Below, piece after piece: positions 1 through 12,599 of a DNA stretch of 64,000 nt (its first letter is position 1; every line of letters starts with the position of its first letter). A program made the translations under genes and the position numbers. Under the pieces are notes generated by a model, which worked only from the letters and a program-made list of their open reading frames with translations, ran no database searches and was not told the origin of the DNA. The stretch comes from Daphnia pulex (taxonomy: Eukaryota > Arthropoda > Branchiopoda > Diplostraca > Daphniidae): assembly GCF_021134715.1 (NCBI RefSeq), contig NC_060025.1, forward strand, positions 4,836,001 through 4,900,000, given 5' to 3'.

Positions 1-3000
1 TCCAAATCATCTCAGCATGGAGAAAAATGAACAATTCCTGAACTACCAAAAGCAGTGTAAAGAAAAACAACTATATTTAAATTGCTGGGTGAGTTATTTG
101 GGAGTCATTCATTGCCACTGCCTCGGTAATCCAAAAGCAGCTTGGAATGAAGAAAGGGATATGGTTTAAATGTGCAAAATTAACAGCGTCAAAAGGAAAG
201 TGCTGTCTATTAATTCCTAATCGTGGTCTCGAACGCAATAGTGCTCCAAAATCTGTTCCATTTCCATCAATATTTTTCCTTTCCCTATGTTCTTAGTTAA
301 AACATGCAGAAACGATTCATTCAATCAATTTGGAAAGCATATTGTTGCTATGCATGTTAACAGCAAGCTTAATTAAAAGTTATGTGTTATGTTTTCGTTT
401 GGGTCACGTTATTTATGGCACGGATTTTAGACGGGATTCACTCTGATGCAGCTGAATTTTGTGGTTTGTCGTCTTATTCGTCGGATGGGACAGGAGGGAA
501 GTTGTCTGCGTCAAAAAGCTCCATCTCATTGGTGCTGGAGGCAGCTCCCAGCCAACCGTGGAAGTCGTTTCCGGCTTTGGGTGTCGGTATCCCAGCATCC
601 AATGAGTCGGCTTCAGCATCCGGCGGGGTATGATTTGGTATTGGAAAGGCAAGTGGTGTTGGGACTCGAGCAGCATCACTTTCCAGAGACAATTTTTTGT
701 GGTCCTTTTATTGTCCGACAATGCCGTGCAGCCTTTCTGTGATGGTTAGCGGTTCGGGAAAGAAGATGGGGCCTTTTTTTTCATTTAGTGATGACATGTG
801 TGCCAAATAGAACAGTTTTTTTTTCAATTTTCTCTGTAAAATTCTATGAAATTCATAAAATTTTGGCTATGTGTGAAAATTTTGGTACAATATAAGTATT
901 ATAAAAGTAAGAAAATTACTTTTTGCTAGATAGTAAGAAGTCTGTTAAAAAAATTTTTATCAACTTTTTCAATTAAAGTGTAATGCAGTTATTTTCAATT
1001 ATGGCCAAATATCTTGATGCCAGTGGACTCCAAACATTTTTCTCGACACTTGGAAAAGCGCAATTTCCAAATGTCGAAGAAGTAGCCAAAATACAAGTAT
1101 GGGAAGGACCAAATATATCTAAGAGAGGAAGTAAAATGTGCCAAACGTCGAAACGAATAACCTAAAAAATGGGATCACGACGGGACGTCTTAGAGATAAC
1201 CGTGTACCCTTCATTCTAATGGCTCAGTTTTGGCATCTCGCTGGGACAAAAATTCCTATCTGGGGGATTGATAAAATTCTAGGTAAAAAACTGACCACAC
1301 GAAGCTTTTTCCCCCACCCTATTTTAGTTGAGATTATAAACACGAAAGGAGCTATCGAGACCGAAATCCTTGGTTAAACCCATACATTAGAAAATTTCCC
1401 AAAATATATCGAGGGAAAATATTGCCAAGCCCTTTAAAAAACAGCCGTTTTGTAAACCCAGAATCTCTTGTAAAACTTACTTCGAAGAAAAGTGAAGCAA
1501 AAGGCCGGGAATCTGTTTTTCCTTTTATCATGAAAGCAAGACAACTAATGCTACACGGTAAGAGGTTCCGAAGATTTTTAATTTTTGCACTTTTTCCCTG
1601 CCATTGTTTCAAGCTTCGCCTTTCCCTCTTTTATCTGTCCAAATAAATTTGTGTTCAATCTAGCACAGCTTCATACCTTTTATTAATATAGCACATTTTT
1701 TTTTATCTAGGTTTTTAATTTTTATGAAGAAATTAAACGATACTTTGACCGATAAATGCTAATGTTATGTTTTCTGATTAAAATTTATTTGGTCCCAAGT
1801 TTAACGTACCAAATGTAAAAGGAAACAGAGCGATACTTCTGTCATAGGGCTGTAGACCATATAAATAATCCTGTAGTGATGACGTACATAACACAAGCAG
1901 AATATAAATAGAAGACTCGTTTTTAGGTGACTGATGTGACGGTGGAAGGATATTTTTCGATACCGCATTGTTGACACCGAGTTGGATCAAAATGTAACCC
2001 GAGCTTCCCCATAAGGTTCAAACAATCCAGTAGTACACTCCGGAGAGAGTGACCCATCCTACAACAACCACTGCATGATTCACGGACAAATTATCGAATG
2101 CTTTACCCGTATAACCTCCGCTCCTTCATTGATTTTGATCGTTGTTCAAATTAATTAGTATTAGTTTTACCATAGTCTACATCAGAGCTCAATGAGAAAA
2201 CCAGCAGACGACAACAGCCTCCTATATTCAACCGATCGTATCCCACCAAAAACCCCACTACCTAACACCCAATCACTCAAAATAAAGTGCGCTTTTAAGG
2301 CATGGTATAAACAAAGAAGTTTTTAGCAGTAGACGTGATCACGTAAACAAATATTTTCTCAATTTTCATGTAATAGTAGAATGAGTCAATGCCTGTGATA
2401 GCCACCGAAACAGGGCCATAGGTTTGAAGGGTCGTTTGGTAGGTGAGTTAGATGCAATTTTGGAATGTCCAAGAACATTTGAGCCCATCATAGACGTAGT
2501 GTACTGGCAGGTATTTTGCTGCATTTTAAATCAAGCAGTATTAATAGATTTATAATTAGCCAAAAACTGTTCAAAAGATACAATCAAATATATAAACACG
2601 CGAATGAAGCATTGTTTACAATAGTACTGTAAGTGTACAGTGACTTTTTCGCCCGACCCATCCATTTGTTAGTCCTAGGCGCTTGTATACCATCCACCGT
2701 CACAACCACCATCGTAAGAGTAGCAGTCGACTAGGTGCTGCTCGCTTTATAGAAAAAATATGTTTGATAATTAAATCTTTTATATTACATTATTGTCCTA
2801 AAATCTACTGTTTCTCTATTTCAATAATGAAATTTAGCATAATTACCTCAAAATGACGGATGTCCCTTGTTTTTGCATTGGGCAAACTCGAGTGACGAAA
2901 TGGCAGAAAATGCCCAACAGCTTCCACACTTTAATAATTTAAAAAAATAATTTAAACCAATTCAAAATAAGAATTAAGAAAATATAAATTGTCCTGATCG

Positions 3001-3723
3001 TAGTTAACAATAAGGCATATTACGTTTCCTTGATCTTTAACGACTGACAAGCATTTGTTGGTTCTAAAAAAACCAAACTGGAAACAAAATATTTTTTTTT
3101 TTGTTTATTAAAAATTTTTGAACATCAAAATGGACGAGTAAAAACTCACACAAGTCTTTAGTGCGCAAGGAATCATCAAACTGATTAAATTAGATATCTA
3201 GAACCTTTCTTCGCAGGAGCTCGTGCACTAATAACGCTATTTCTCTTCATCATCCTTTACATGTGAAGCAAGTAAAAAATTTGTTTGCAGAAGGATTAAA
3301 TTTTTATAAAATTTTATAACAATCAAGCTGGCTGCTCGCATAAAAAAAAATAGTGATAGGTGTATACTTTTTGAAATAAGGAAAAAATTATTCCTACCAG
3401 TATGGAGAATTTTTTGTGCTCCATTTGAAAAGTGACGTTCTTGTTCTTTTAGTGCTCCTGGGTCATGGCGTGGACCTTGAAATAAAATTCTCAGCGCTTA
3501 ACAGCTTCAGTGTTGGATTTTGTGTTAATTGGATGATGAGTCTTTCAATATAGATTTTAAACTATTACAGTATTTCTTTCCACCATCAACTGTTTTACCT
3601 GAAAATTTACCCATGCAGCTTCCACATCATCAGAAGATCCATATACGTAGGCAGAACAGCAAACCATTAACACAACTAATGCAACATAGCAAATTTTCGC
3701 CATTCTTATTGCATACAAAAATA
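1..3723. other. AT-rich stretch with no supported gene
   Basis: I see no gene that I can defend here. Open frames at 382-742 (both strands) and 983-1646 are short, overlap each other on opposite strands and match no family I recognise. The minus frame at 474-692 is proline- and acid-rich and could be an exon of something, but nothing around it supports that. The rest is low-complexity AT-rich sequence. Confidence 0.5.
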
Positions 3724-4705
3724 TGGCAAGTTTTTAGTGCCATTTCTCGTCCCCCCACCCAGCTATTATTGGTCACCCAATCCGGTAACCCAGCTTTGCT
3801 ATCCGTCCCCCCACTATCATCTATGGCTATATTTCACCCCTATTTTTCCGGGGCCTTTTGCCCACTTCTTGCTGCCATCTACCGGGAGATCGTCAAAATG
3901 GCCGAACAGACTGGCACAGATAAGACAGATGAGAGTCTCGTTCTACCAGCGCTCCCTCATCTACGAAATCCCTTGTGCGGAATAGGCCTACTGTTCTTAA
4001 ATTCCACGTCCGAATCCTGTATCTCATTTAAATATAATCGCATTTCAATTGGTAATTTTTTTCATTATATTTCGACTAGGTTTTGTTCTATGTCTCTTCA
4101 AATTTTTTTGAAGAGTGATAATCTGTGGCTGTACAATTGCCATAATTTCTATTCTGGAAAACATGTTTCTGGTGCTGGTAATTTTACCAATAGCATTTAT
4201 TTACTGACTATAATATCAGAAAAATATTTTAATTACTCAAATTCTTTTTTGCCATATTCTATTTAGCCAACAGGAATTACAGAACAGTTTTAGCCAACTA
4301 CAAAATTTTTTCGTTTCCTTTACATTTCCAGAATGACTCGTTTGAAAGAGTTTGGAAAAAATGCAAGTTGAACACACCAACATTTCACATAACAACAATT
4401 GGCCAAGGGACCAGCAGGTAAGCAGCTCATCATTTAGGAATTTTGATCAAATGAACTAAATTGAATTGAGTTAAGGCTCTGGCGTGGCTTGGTGATTTGT
4501 CCAATGTCATGAAAAGATCCAGAGGCCGTGTTGGATGTAACCAGATTCGAGTTCAAGTGCTCAACAGCCGCAATCCAAATTCCAAGAGAGAGCCAGCTAG
4601 AGTGAGTGACGTTGCCCATTCATTTTTACCTGAACTAATTTTTTGATTGATTGATTAAATGGTACAGGGAGCTTATGAGTAGGGCATGAGTTTGCTGATA
4701 GCCTC
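3724..4705 (+). repeat. Dispersed repeat, copy A (inverted partner at 13.8-15.0 kb)
   Basis: This segment reappears in inverted orientation at about 13,838-15,000 with high identity over most of its length, including the C-rich stretch near 3,752-3,770, the segment near 3,925-3,975 and the exon-like segment at 4,434-4,620. Copy A stops where the Copia LTR begins, after the bases gctgatagcc; copy B continues past that point, so Copia inserted into or at the edge of the repeat. A 245-residue open frame at 3,529-4,266 starts outside the shared part and is probably chance. What kind of repeat this is remains open: a non-autonomous transposon or a segmental duplication are both possible. Confidence 0.75.
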
Positions 4706-4862
4706 TGGTTTTAATCACAATTATTTCTATTAGACCACGTTTTGTATTGGAGAACACACATTATTACAAAAGAAGAGACAGCAGACGCTTTTACAACTTC
4801 AGTAGAGTATGGAGAGAAACAAAATCCAGGGTTGCAATATGTTTGAATGATCATATCCAACA
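4706..4862 (-). mobile_element. 3' LTR of Copia element (157 bp)
   Basis: Read on the minus strand the segment begins TGTTGGATATG and ends AAAACCA, the TG...CA form of an LTR. A purine-rich tract (gaggaggtg, 4,863-4,871) sits directly upstream, as expected of a polypurine tract, and the pol reading frame ends about 100 bases before that. The outer edge coincides with the point where flanking repeat copy A diverges from copy B. No second copy of this LTR was found at the other end of the element. Confidence 0.65.
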
Positions 4863-7800
4863 CACCTCCTCAGACAAACATAGAGACAACCAATCAGTCA
4901 AAAAAGAGTCAAAGCCGGCACAATCCCAACTGCTTCTCGGATGGCGGTGAGTCGCGGACTCGGTAAAGGTTAAGTTAGGAAATCAACCCACGTGTGCTCA
5001 GAATTGAAGAACTGGATATCAATTTCTCGGTCTTCCTGTTTTGAACGAATAAAATGATAGGTTATATCGATATGTTTAGTACTTTGGCGTTGGGCCGGAT
5101 GACATGTCAACTGAATGGCCCCCTGGTTGTCGATCTTGATAATAATAGGCTCTCCATTGTCCAGTCGGAAGTCTTGGAGAATCCGACGAATCCACACCGC
5201 CTCTTTGGTGGCCTCGCTAGCAGCGACATACTCCGCCTCCACCGTTGAAGTAGAGATGGATTTCTGACGGTGGCTAGACCAAGCAATGGGACCCCCATAA
5301 AGAATGAAAATCGTTCCAGTAGTAGAGCGGCGTGAATCAAGACATCCACCCCAATCCGCATCAGAGTATCCAATTGGGTAAGAAGGAGCCCCATAACCAT
5401 CAAAACAGATTCCATGACTAGATCTTCCCTTGAAGTATGAAATAATATGATGAACCGCAGTCACATGGGATGAATTAGGAGTTTCAACAAAACGGCCAAC
5501 CAGGCCCACAGCAAAAGCAATATCTGGACGGGTGACGAGCGCCAAATAGGAGACGAAGGAGACTACCCACAGCTTCCCGATATGGGAATGATACAGCTTC
5601 CGTCGGCTCTTTCTTCTCCAATCAAGTGCCTGGATCGGCTGGAATCTTCTTAGGAAAACATGTAGTCATCCGGAATTTGTTGATAACCTCTGTGGTGTAA
5701 TCGGGTTGAGATAGATGGATTTTCTTCTTCTGTCGGTCACGATTGATGTTAATTCCCACAAAACGCTCCACAGGATGAGATCTAATTTGAAATTCAGCAC
5801 CAAGAACATCTAGGAACTCGTCGATGAGGCTCTGTTGATTACTAGCTATGATCCCGTCGTCGACATAGATCACCAAGAAGGTCTTCTCTGTTCCACAGAT
5901 TTGAGATAAAAGACACGGATCTTCTTTACTTTGGGTGAATCCATGCTTCTTGATGAAATCAGTAAATCGCTTGCCCCAGACGTAAGACGACTGCTTCAAA
6001 CCATAGATACATCTGTGTAGTTGACATACTTCGGTCTCTCTCCCTGGAATGACGAAACCCTCCGGTTGAGCCATGTAGATTTCTTCCTCAAGGGATCCAT
6101 ATAGAAAAGCAGTCTTTATATCCACCTGCATCATCTCCATGTCATTAGCTGCAATACAAGACATCACATCAATAACCTCAAAGTATCGTGAGTGACAACG
6201 GAAGAATATGTTTCGGTGAAATCAACTCCTGCCCGTTGACTGAAACCTTTGGCCACAAATCGGGCCTTGTATCGTGTGGGCTGTCCCTGAACAGCAGGTT
6301 TGATGTCGAATACCCAACGAGATTTGACTGGTTGTCGTCCTTTGGGGCAAGTAATAATAGACCAGGTCTTGTTCTCCATCAAAGAGTCGTACTCGTCTTT
6401 AATTGACAATATCCACTTTTCAGCGTCAGGACAGTTGATGGCGTCCTTATAGCTGTAGGGAATGTAAGGGCGTTCACCATACAACTGGCTATAAGCAGAC
6501 CATGCCATCCACTCTTTAATGGGAATCCTACCACGAGCTGAAACTCGTAGCTGAGGCTTCTGTGGTGGTTCAGCAACTGGCAGTAGTGGAGGTTCCAATG
6601 ATGCTTCAAGGTCGGACGTATATGTAGATTCTTCTTGTTGGTTAGTAGGCTCGACTGGAACATGGTCCTCCACCATTAAATCAATGGCTGGTTTCTCTGT
6701 AGCTTTCTGAGTATGTTCGGTGCTGGGCAGTGGAGATATCTCATGAATTTGAATTGATGAGGATGGATTGACGGATTGAAAAGGTGGAGTAGGTATCTCG
6801 TCGGGCACTGCAGCGAGTCGATTGTGTTCATCAAAAGTCGCATCTCGGTTGATTTTTACAGTTCTAGTAACTGGATTCCCAAAGCGGTAAGTCTTTTGTG
6901 TTTGGGATTATCCGACAAAAATGCAACGCATACTTTTCTGGTTCAGTTTCTTCCTTTCTGGCTTCGGAATGTGCACAAACGCAATAGAGCCAAATGGTCG
7001 AAGGTGTGAAAGATTTTGACGTTTGTTGTGCCAAGCTTCGAAAGGAGTAATGGGCGAAACCTTGCTTAGAACACGATTGAGGGTATAAACAACATAGGAT
7101 GCTGCCTCTGCCCACAAGTAGGTAGGCAATCGGCCATCTTCAACAAGTCGTTTAGTTCCAATGATGACCTCTTCCCCCCAAGGCGAATGTAAGGTTAAAT
7201 GTAGGAAAACAATCGTGGAGAAAACTGCGAGCACCTTCGGTTATAGTCCTGATGGCTCGCTCCGATACCCCATCTTGCTGTGGAGTATGAGGGACGCTTG
7301 TCTCGTGACGAATGCCTTTTCCATTAAGCCAGGTTCCAAAGTCACTGCACGACAATTCGCCTCCACCATCTGTCCGTAAAGTCCGGACAAGATTTCCAGT
7401 TTCTCCTCTGATGATGCTAATAAGGTTCTTGAAATGGTCAGCAGCTTCACTCTTCGCTTTCAAGAAGAAGATGAAACGAAAACCACTGAAATCAGCAATG
7501 AAAAGAACGAAGTACAGGCATCCATTGGGAGTCGACTTCTCCATTGGACCACAAAGGTCAGAATGAATTAACTGTCCAGTATATGTTGCTCTGGTGCGGC
7601 CAGTCGGGAATGGAGATCGTTGATGGTTACCATAAGCACAGCCAGCACAAGGAGTCTTAGGAATGGTGGTGTTGGCAAGATCAAGGCCATCAACAACACC
7701 ACTCGATGCCATCTTCATGATAGTTCGGTAATTAACATGGGCAAGCCTCCGATGCCAGGTGGAAAGGCCAGGAGAGATAGATGACACGAACGCAAAATTA

Positions 7801-8390
7801 ACTTGGTAATCTTGGAATCCTGTTTTTATTGGAGGTGTGAAACCCAATTGTTTGTCGTGATCTTCATGAATGGAACGGGGATGAATCTTCAAAAGGTAAA
7901 ACCCCCTTCCGGCCCGTTCTCCAACCATATACACTTCATGTTTGGCTGATGAAATGCGGACTGTTGTGCCAGAGAAAATCACCTCCCATCCGAGGCGAGT
8001 GGCAGCCGAAATAGAAAACAGGTTCGTCCCAAGTTCTGGTACATAGAGAACCTTCTTGATGACGGCTGGTTTCATTAGACCGTTCACGATGGTCCACACC
8101 TTTACATTCCCGTAGCCTTTCACATTGTAGTTTGTTGATCCAACTCCAGTGACAGACCATGAACCTTCAAGAACAGCAACGTTGTTCTCAAGTGGTGAAT
8201 TCACCGGATCTGGTGAATTGGATGTAGCAAAAGTAGCAATAAAGTCATATTCTCCAAGGTCGAAGCTGCTATCAGGATTTTTTTCTTCAGCATTACACTT
8301 TTCAGCATGTCAAAGCATTACTGCTTACCGCAGACTAAACACTCTTCTATGCATTCGTCATCGGCTGACGATTGATCCATGTCATCTTCA
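4706..8390 (-). mobile_element. Decayed Copia-type LTR retrotransposon, 5' truncated
   Basis: On the minus strand the fragments fall in Copia order. First comes a degenerate zinc knuckle (C-x2-C near 8,360 with H and C in a shifted frame). Next, at 8,204-7,152, come the protease-like/GAG-pre-integrase region (WHRRLAHVNY) and the integrase core (HSDLCGP, RTDGGGE). Integrase continues at 7,234-6,908 in another frame (LWAEAASYVVYTLNR). At 6,808-5,622 is reverse transcriptase with VDIKTAFLYG and the catalytic YVDDG. At 5,545-4,970 is RNase H (DADWGGC, EAEYVA). At least three frameshifts (about 7,190, 6,170 and 5,600) and a stop near 6,908 make it inactive. The protease DSG motif is not visible. 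The 3' LTR is present; the 5' LTR and most of gag are missing. Confidence 0.93.
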
Positions 8391-9250
8391 GTAAATTCAA
8401 TATCCTTCTGTATAAATGATATAAGCAGATATAAATGTTTTTAGCAGAGATAGTTTTCAGTGTTTTTCCGTCCACGATAGGGCCATCCCCAATAAGAAAT
8501 AATTGCTTTCCGTTCTTGTTTGATTTAAGCATCTTAGAGCCACCCTTAACCTCTGGAAATGCCCTGATAAATTGATATTGATTTTGATATTGATATTGAT
8601 ATCTTTCAAATCTCCATTCAAGAAAATTCCAATAAAAAATTTTTTACTGTTCAATTTTAAGCTTCACGGTGTTTTTGTCGTCCGTTTCTGAAAAATAAAC
8701 TGTCCTCCCCCAAAGTCCGGTTTTCTCCAATATTTTCGTGTCAACTGGCTTGATAAATGGATGACTGGGGCATCTCTTTGCCAAGCATCGTATTTCCTTC
8801 TCAAATTGATTAGGAGCTGAGAAAATGAGAGAAGGTTAGGATTTAAAAATATCTAAAAATTTGAAAAAATACCTTTATTTTTGCTATGGAATAAATTTCG
8901 TCGTTCTTCTTTTTTTCCTTTTCAAAGTGGTCAACACGTTTTTTTATTTGAAGTCTCTTAGGATTTTTCTTACTTTCCGACGGACGGGACGTGAAATTTC
9001 TTCTCCCAGTGGAAGTTGACGGCACTGGATCTAAAAGAAATTTAAAATTAATCACAGCAATGAAAAAGAGGAATAACCACGGAATTCTAGTGATAAAAAT
9101 GAACACGGGATCAGACGTTATAAAATAGAATTTTCTTACCATCTACATCCTCCTCGTCGTTTTCACTTCCTTCTAGGCTGGCTTTAAATTGTTCAAACAA
9201 TTTTTCTATTTTTTTTAATTCATAGTTGAGAGCCTGCTAGGAAACGAAAT
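8391..9250 (-). pseudogene. Unidentified exon-like fragments
   Basis: Minus-strand frames at about 8,840-8,650, 8,600-8,347 and 9,240-8,870 read like pieces of real protein (an acidic segment ending in GSENDEEDVDG, and a segment with GDGPIVDGKTLKTISA), separated by stops and possible short introns. I do not recognise the family. They could be the 3' part of the integrase-core pseudogene just upstream, the missing gag end of the Copia element, or an independent gene remnant. The run near 8,575-8,602 is a short GATATT-type microsatellite. Confidence 0.35.
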
Positions 9251-10665
9251 GTGCGTAAAAACAAAACCGGAAAAAACGTACAAGGGAACGTAAATTCACG
9301 ACTTGTGTACTGTTCAGCGGAAAAACTGAAACTGTCTTTCAGTTAAATGAAAAAACACAAGAAGGTTACAAGCTCCGCCTTCAATTTTCCAACCAAAATG
9401 CTGTTTGAGAAGATTCACATGTAGCCTGAAGAAAGTTGGGGATAGGAAACAGCAAAAGTTGAATCCAAAATCATTCAAGTTTTCGATGTATTCCCATCCT
9501 TTACTTTCCTATTTTTACAGCAACGGCTGATGGGAATCTTTGAATTTTGTCGGAAAACGCAAGAGGAAGGGAATGTGTTATCATATTGTAATCTCCCAGT
9601 CCTTTATGACCCGACTATTTTAAATCACTAAACTAAATTTTTTAAATGGGCTTACTTAAAATTACTCAGCAACTTTATTGTTCAGTACATTTAATCAGCC
9701 GACAATAAATTCTTTAACTCAATAAATTTTTCTTTTACATTCCAGATTTGGATAGATTTTGGCTTCATCGTGTTTTCCAAATAGATAACTTAGTTTTCCG
9801 AAATATCAACAGAATATTTCGTAATTGACGACGTTTGAAATGAATCCTCGTAACTGCTCCATTTGGTTAGGGGTTTGAGTTTTTTTCCCTGAAAATTTTA
9901 GCATAAGATTAAAATCGATTTTTTTTTTAATTATTTTTAGGTTTCTTACCTGAATTAATTCAGTAATTTCCCCATTTTAGCTCCAATTCGTTGTTGTTGG
10001 GATAGCGTTGCATGAGATCCTAGGAAAAAAAAGTGTAAACAAAATAGATCGACATCGGAATCGACATCTAGAATTCCGTTCAACTCCGTTTCTCTGTAAC
10101 CACATTAAAAAATTAAAGGTAAATAAGGGGGAATTTTTTGTAAAGTAGCATAGAAGGTAAAGACAACTAACCCAAAAATATCCATGAAAGTTACAGTACA
10201 ACGCTCTATTACATCTTTCCAGAGACGTTCAATTCTTTGATTATGTACTGATTTTCCAGTTCTGAAGCTCTTACGGTTAATACCTCTGGCATTTATCATG
10301 AAGTCTGCTACCCGCACATTTCAACCTCCAAGATCAGACCTACATATCAATTGAAGTATAAACTGAACATAAAAACCTCTTTTAGGAAAAGTTTTAAAAA
10401 ATTTTCCTGACGCTTGCTGGAAAACCCCACTTTTCCACGCCTTTCTCGAACAAGCCAATAACAGTCCCAGAAGAATTATTATTTTCCAAAGAAATGTAGA
10501 CGATTAAACGAGAATAACCATAAATGGCTGCATGGATAAAAAAGCCATAGCTGTAAGAAATAACTCGTTAAGGATACACAGCAAAATTATGGATAATAAA
10601 AAATCTACCGATCAAGTTTGTGGTGTCCGTCAATGTGGCACAACGAAAGTGGTGCACGAACTTCG

Positions 10666-12168
10666 GGGTCATGGACATTCAGGCCACAACCATTCAGGCC
10701 ATAACCCTTCAGGGCCGTGTATTAAAAAATTGTGTATTGCACTACGTATTATATCAATTACAAAATATTAATAATAAAAAGTCGATATATATACATATGG
10801 CAAAGATGTGAACGCGAAAAAATCCGCTAGAAAAAATCAGTCCGCCAATTCAGTTTGTCTTTGTAAGTCAATAGTTGAAAAACGTCAAACGTAGTTGTCA
10901 AACTCTATTCTACTAAAAATGTCAAGCACGGATCCAGTATTATGCTTTACTTGTAAGAAAGATTTTTCTAAGGGGAGAAATCCTCAAATCGTTGTTTGTT
11001 GCTCCTGCAAAGAGCTTGTTCATAGAGTGTGACTGCCTGAAAAGTTATCTCCTCAGGAGTACGTACGGCTAAAAAAGAACAACGAAGTTTTAGATTTCGA
11101 TTGTATTTTGTGTTATGCAAAAAACATGGAGTTAAGTCACCTGTGAGCCGAAAACGTAAAGCTCCTGCCAAGAAACCAGAGCCAAGACCCAAGAAGGCAA
11201 CAACCAGACCCCAGCAACTGTTGGTAAATGCACCCATGATTGGTGTACGCATTTTGGCATCAACACTACTCGATGAAGTTATTCGCCCAACACCCCAAAC
11301 GGCTGTTGTGTCAGCTGCAAATTATAGAAAACGTTAACCGTGTAGCACGGAAGGCAAAGGCGAACTCTTTCCCTAAAAATCCATTTAATATGAATTTTTA
11401 CTGGATTAGGTCAAATCTACAAGGAGGACAAATCTACAAGAGAGGTGTGCCGCGAAATCCATTCCCTTCACTTAATGCCGGCCGAAAAAATTCCCAAGAG
11501 ATTCGACAGTATTATGGATAGGGTAAATCAGATGGAGAAATCCGAACACCTTCTACAATTCTGTCGGTATGCTGAAAGAGTTTGAATAAACAGCAGCATA
11601 TGGCCACCGACTCAATGGTCTGGATTTATGCAACACAGACGAACAAACAATAACGCAGAAGGTAATGGAAATGAAAATACTATAACATTAATATATTCTA
11701 CACAATTTTTTTAATTTATAGGCTACCACAACTTCCTGAAGCTTGAGGTTTTGACAAACAGCTTCAATCTAATAAAATTTATTAGGCTGCTAAAAGAAGA
11801 AGTCAATAAAATCGATTTAAAGGCAAAGTTGCTTTCCCAAAAACAAATCCTGGGAAGGACTAACAAAGGCAAAAAAAATAAGAAATTAAAAATACCTATT
11901 ATATCATTTAATTTCTATAAAGATACTACGACATGGAATGGGCACTTATTTTATCTATAGAAGCAATAAAACGAAAAAAATGGTGTCGCCAAAGGACCTG
12001 CTAACTCAACTAAGTAAACTTAGCCGTAAACTATCAAGAAAAGACTGGAAAGAAGTGGAGAATTCGAGCTCCCTGGGAACTAATAATAAATACTGGCCTG
12101 AAAGGTCATGGACGTTCAGGCCTGAAATTTTACTGGCCTGAATGGTTGTGGCCTGAATGTCCCCCAAC
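10666..12168 (+). mobile_element. MULE-type DNA transposon, internally deleted, 1,503 bp
   Basis: The two ends are inverted copies sharing GGACATTCAGGCCACAACCA. Outside them lie cgaacttcg (10,657-10,665) and cgatcttcg (12,169-12,177), a 9 bp target duplication with one mismatch, which fits the 8-10 bp duplications of Mutator-like elements. Removing the element brings together the two halves of the host reading frame (RRVYE with the segment before HIDGHHKL), which independently confirms the boundaries. The right end carries an extra, closely similar stretch at 12,107-12,135, so the terminal sequence is partly duplicated. It is probably non-autonomous. Confidence 0.8.
10918..11960 (+). pseudogene. 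MULE transposase remnant with PHD-like zinc finger
   Basis: The frame opens with a Cys-rich finger: C-x2-C (CFTC), C-x2-C (CCSC), H-x2-stop where a Cys is expected, then C-x2-C (CILC). This is a PHD-like pattern with one zinc ligand changed to TGA at about 11,030. Downstream comes a basic linker, then the C-terminal signature of MULE transposases: IWPPTQWSGFMQH and RTNNNAEG joined across a GT-AG intron (11,662-11,721) to YHNFLK. The FLYWCH domain and the central DDE core are absent, so this is an internally deleted and mutated copy. The frame ends at 11,960. Confidence 0.7.
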
Positions 12169-12599
12169 CGATCTTCGTATACTCTGCGATGGATTCTTTG
12201 CATTAGTGCAGAATTGTCTTGCTTCCTTACTCGGTGGTAGCTGGCTCTTAGTTGTTTTTGCTTCAAAACAACATTGTCTGCAATAGCAGCCCCATAAAAC
12301 ATTTGGCAGCCTAAAGGATTTCAAATATTTTACATTTGCTGCGTCATGAAATGGTTGTGATAAAAACTCACCAAATTGTGGGGTTTTTTAAAGCAAGGAA
12401 TCAACGTAGCAATCCAAGTTTTGATCTGAAATCTCTGTGTACTTTAATCCAGCTGAGAGGTTTACTTCTTTTAGTACACGAAACAGAGTCCTTCTTGACA
12501 CTTGCAGCAGTCGAAAAATTTCTTCAGTAGGAATTCTGTCTTCTGTAATCTATATAGTATGAAACAAAAAATTAAAAATAATATTGTATTTTTAATCTG

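Larger units (their letters stand above)
9700..12560 (-). pseudogene. Integrase-core-domain family gene, broken and split by a MULE
   Basis: Minus-strand pieces line up with the integrase core (rve-like) protein family that is multicopy in many fish, cnidarian and crustacean genomes. In order they are: a helix-turn-helix-like start (12,547-12,400, ending near DCYVDSLL); a segment with RASYHRVRKQD and the RRVYE motif (12,300-12,170); after the MULE, HIDGHHKLD (about 10,640-10,610); YGFFIHAAIYGYSRLIVYIS (about 10,545); and FMINARGINRKSF followed by VHNQRIERLWKDV (10,317-10,200). Later scraps (YPNNNELELKW near 10,000; TPNQMEQL near 9,870) suit the C-terminal part. Stops after HKLDR and elsewhere show it is dead. 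Whether the family is a domesticated gene or a mobile element is not decided by this window. Confidence 0.7.

Noticed and set aside
3529..4266. 245-codon open frame in repeat copy A
   Set aside because: It begins outside the shared repeat, and the equivalent in copy B is split by a duplication and shifted. There is no recognisable motif; it is most likely chance in a repeat.
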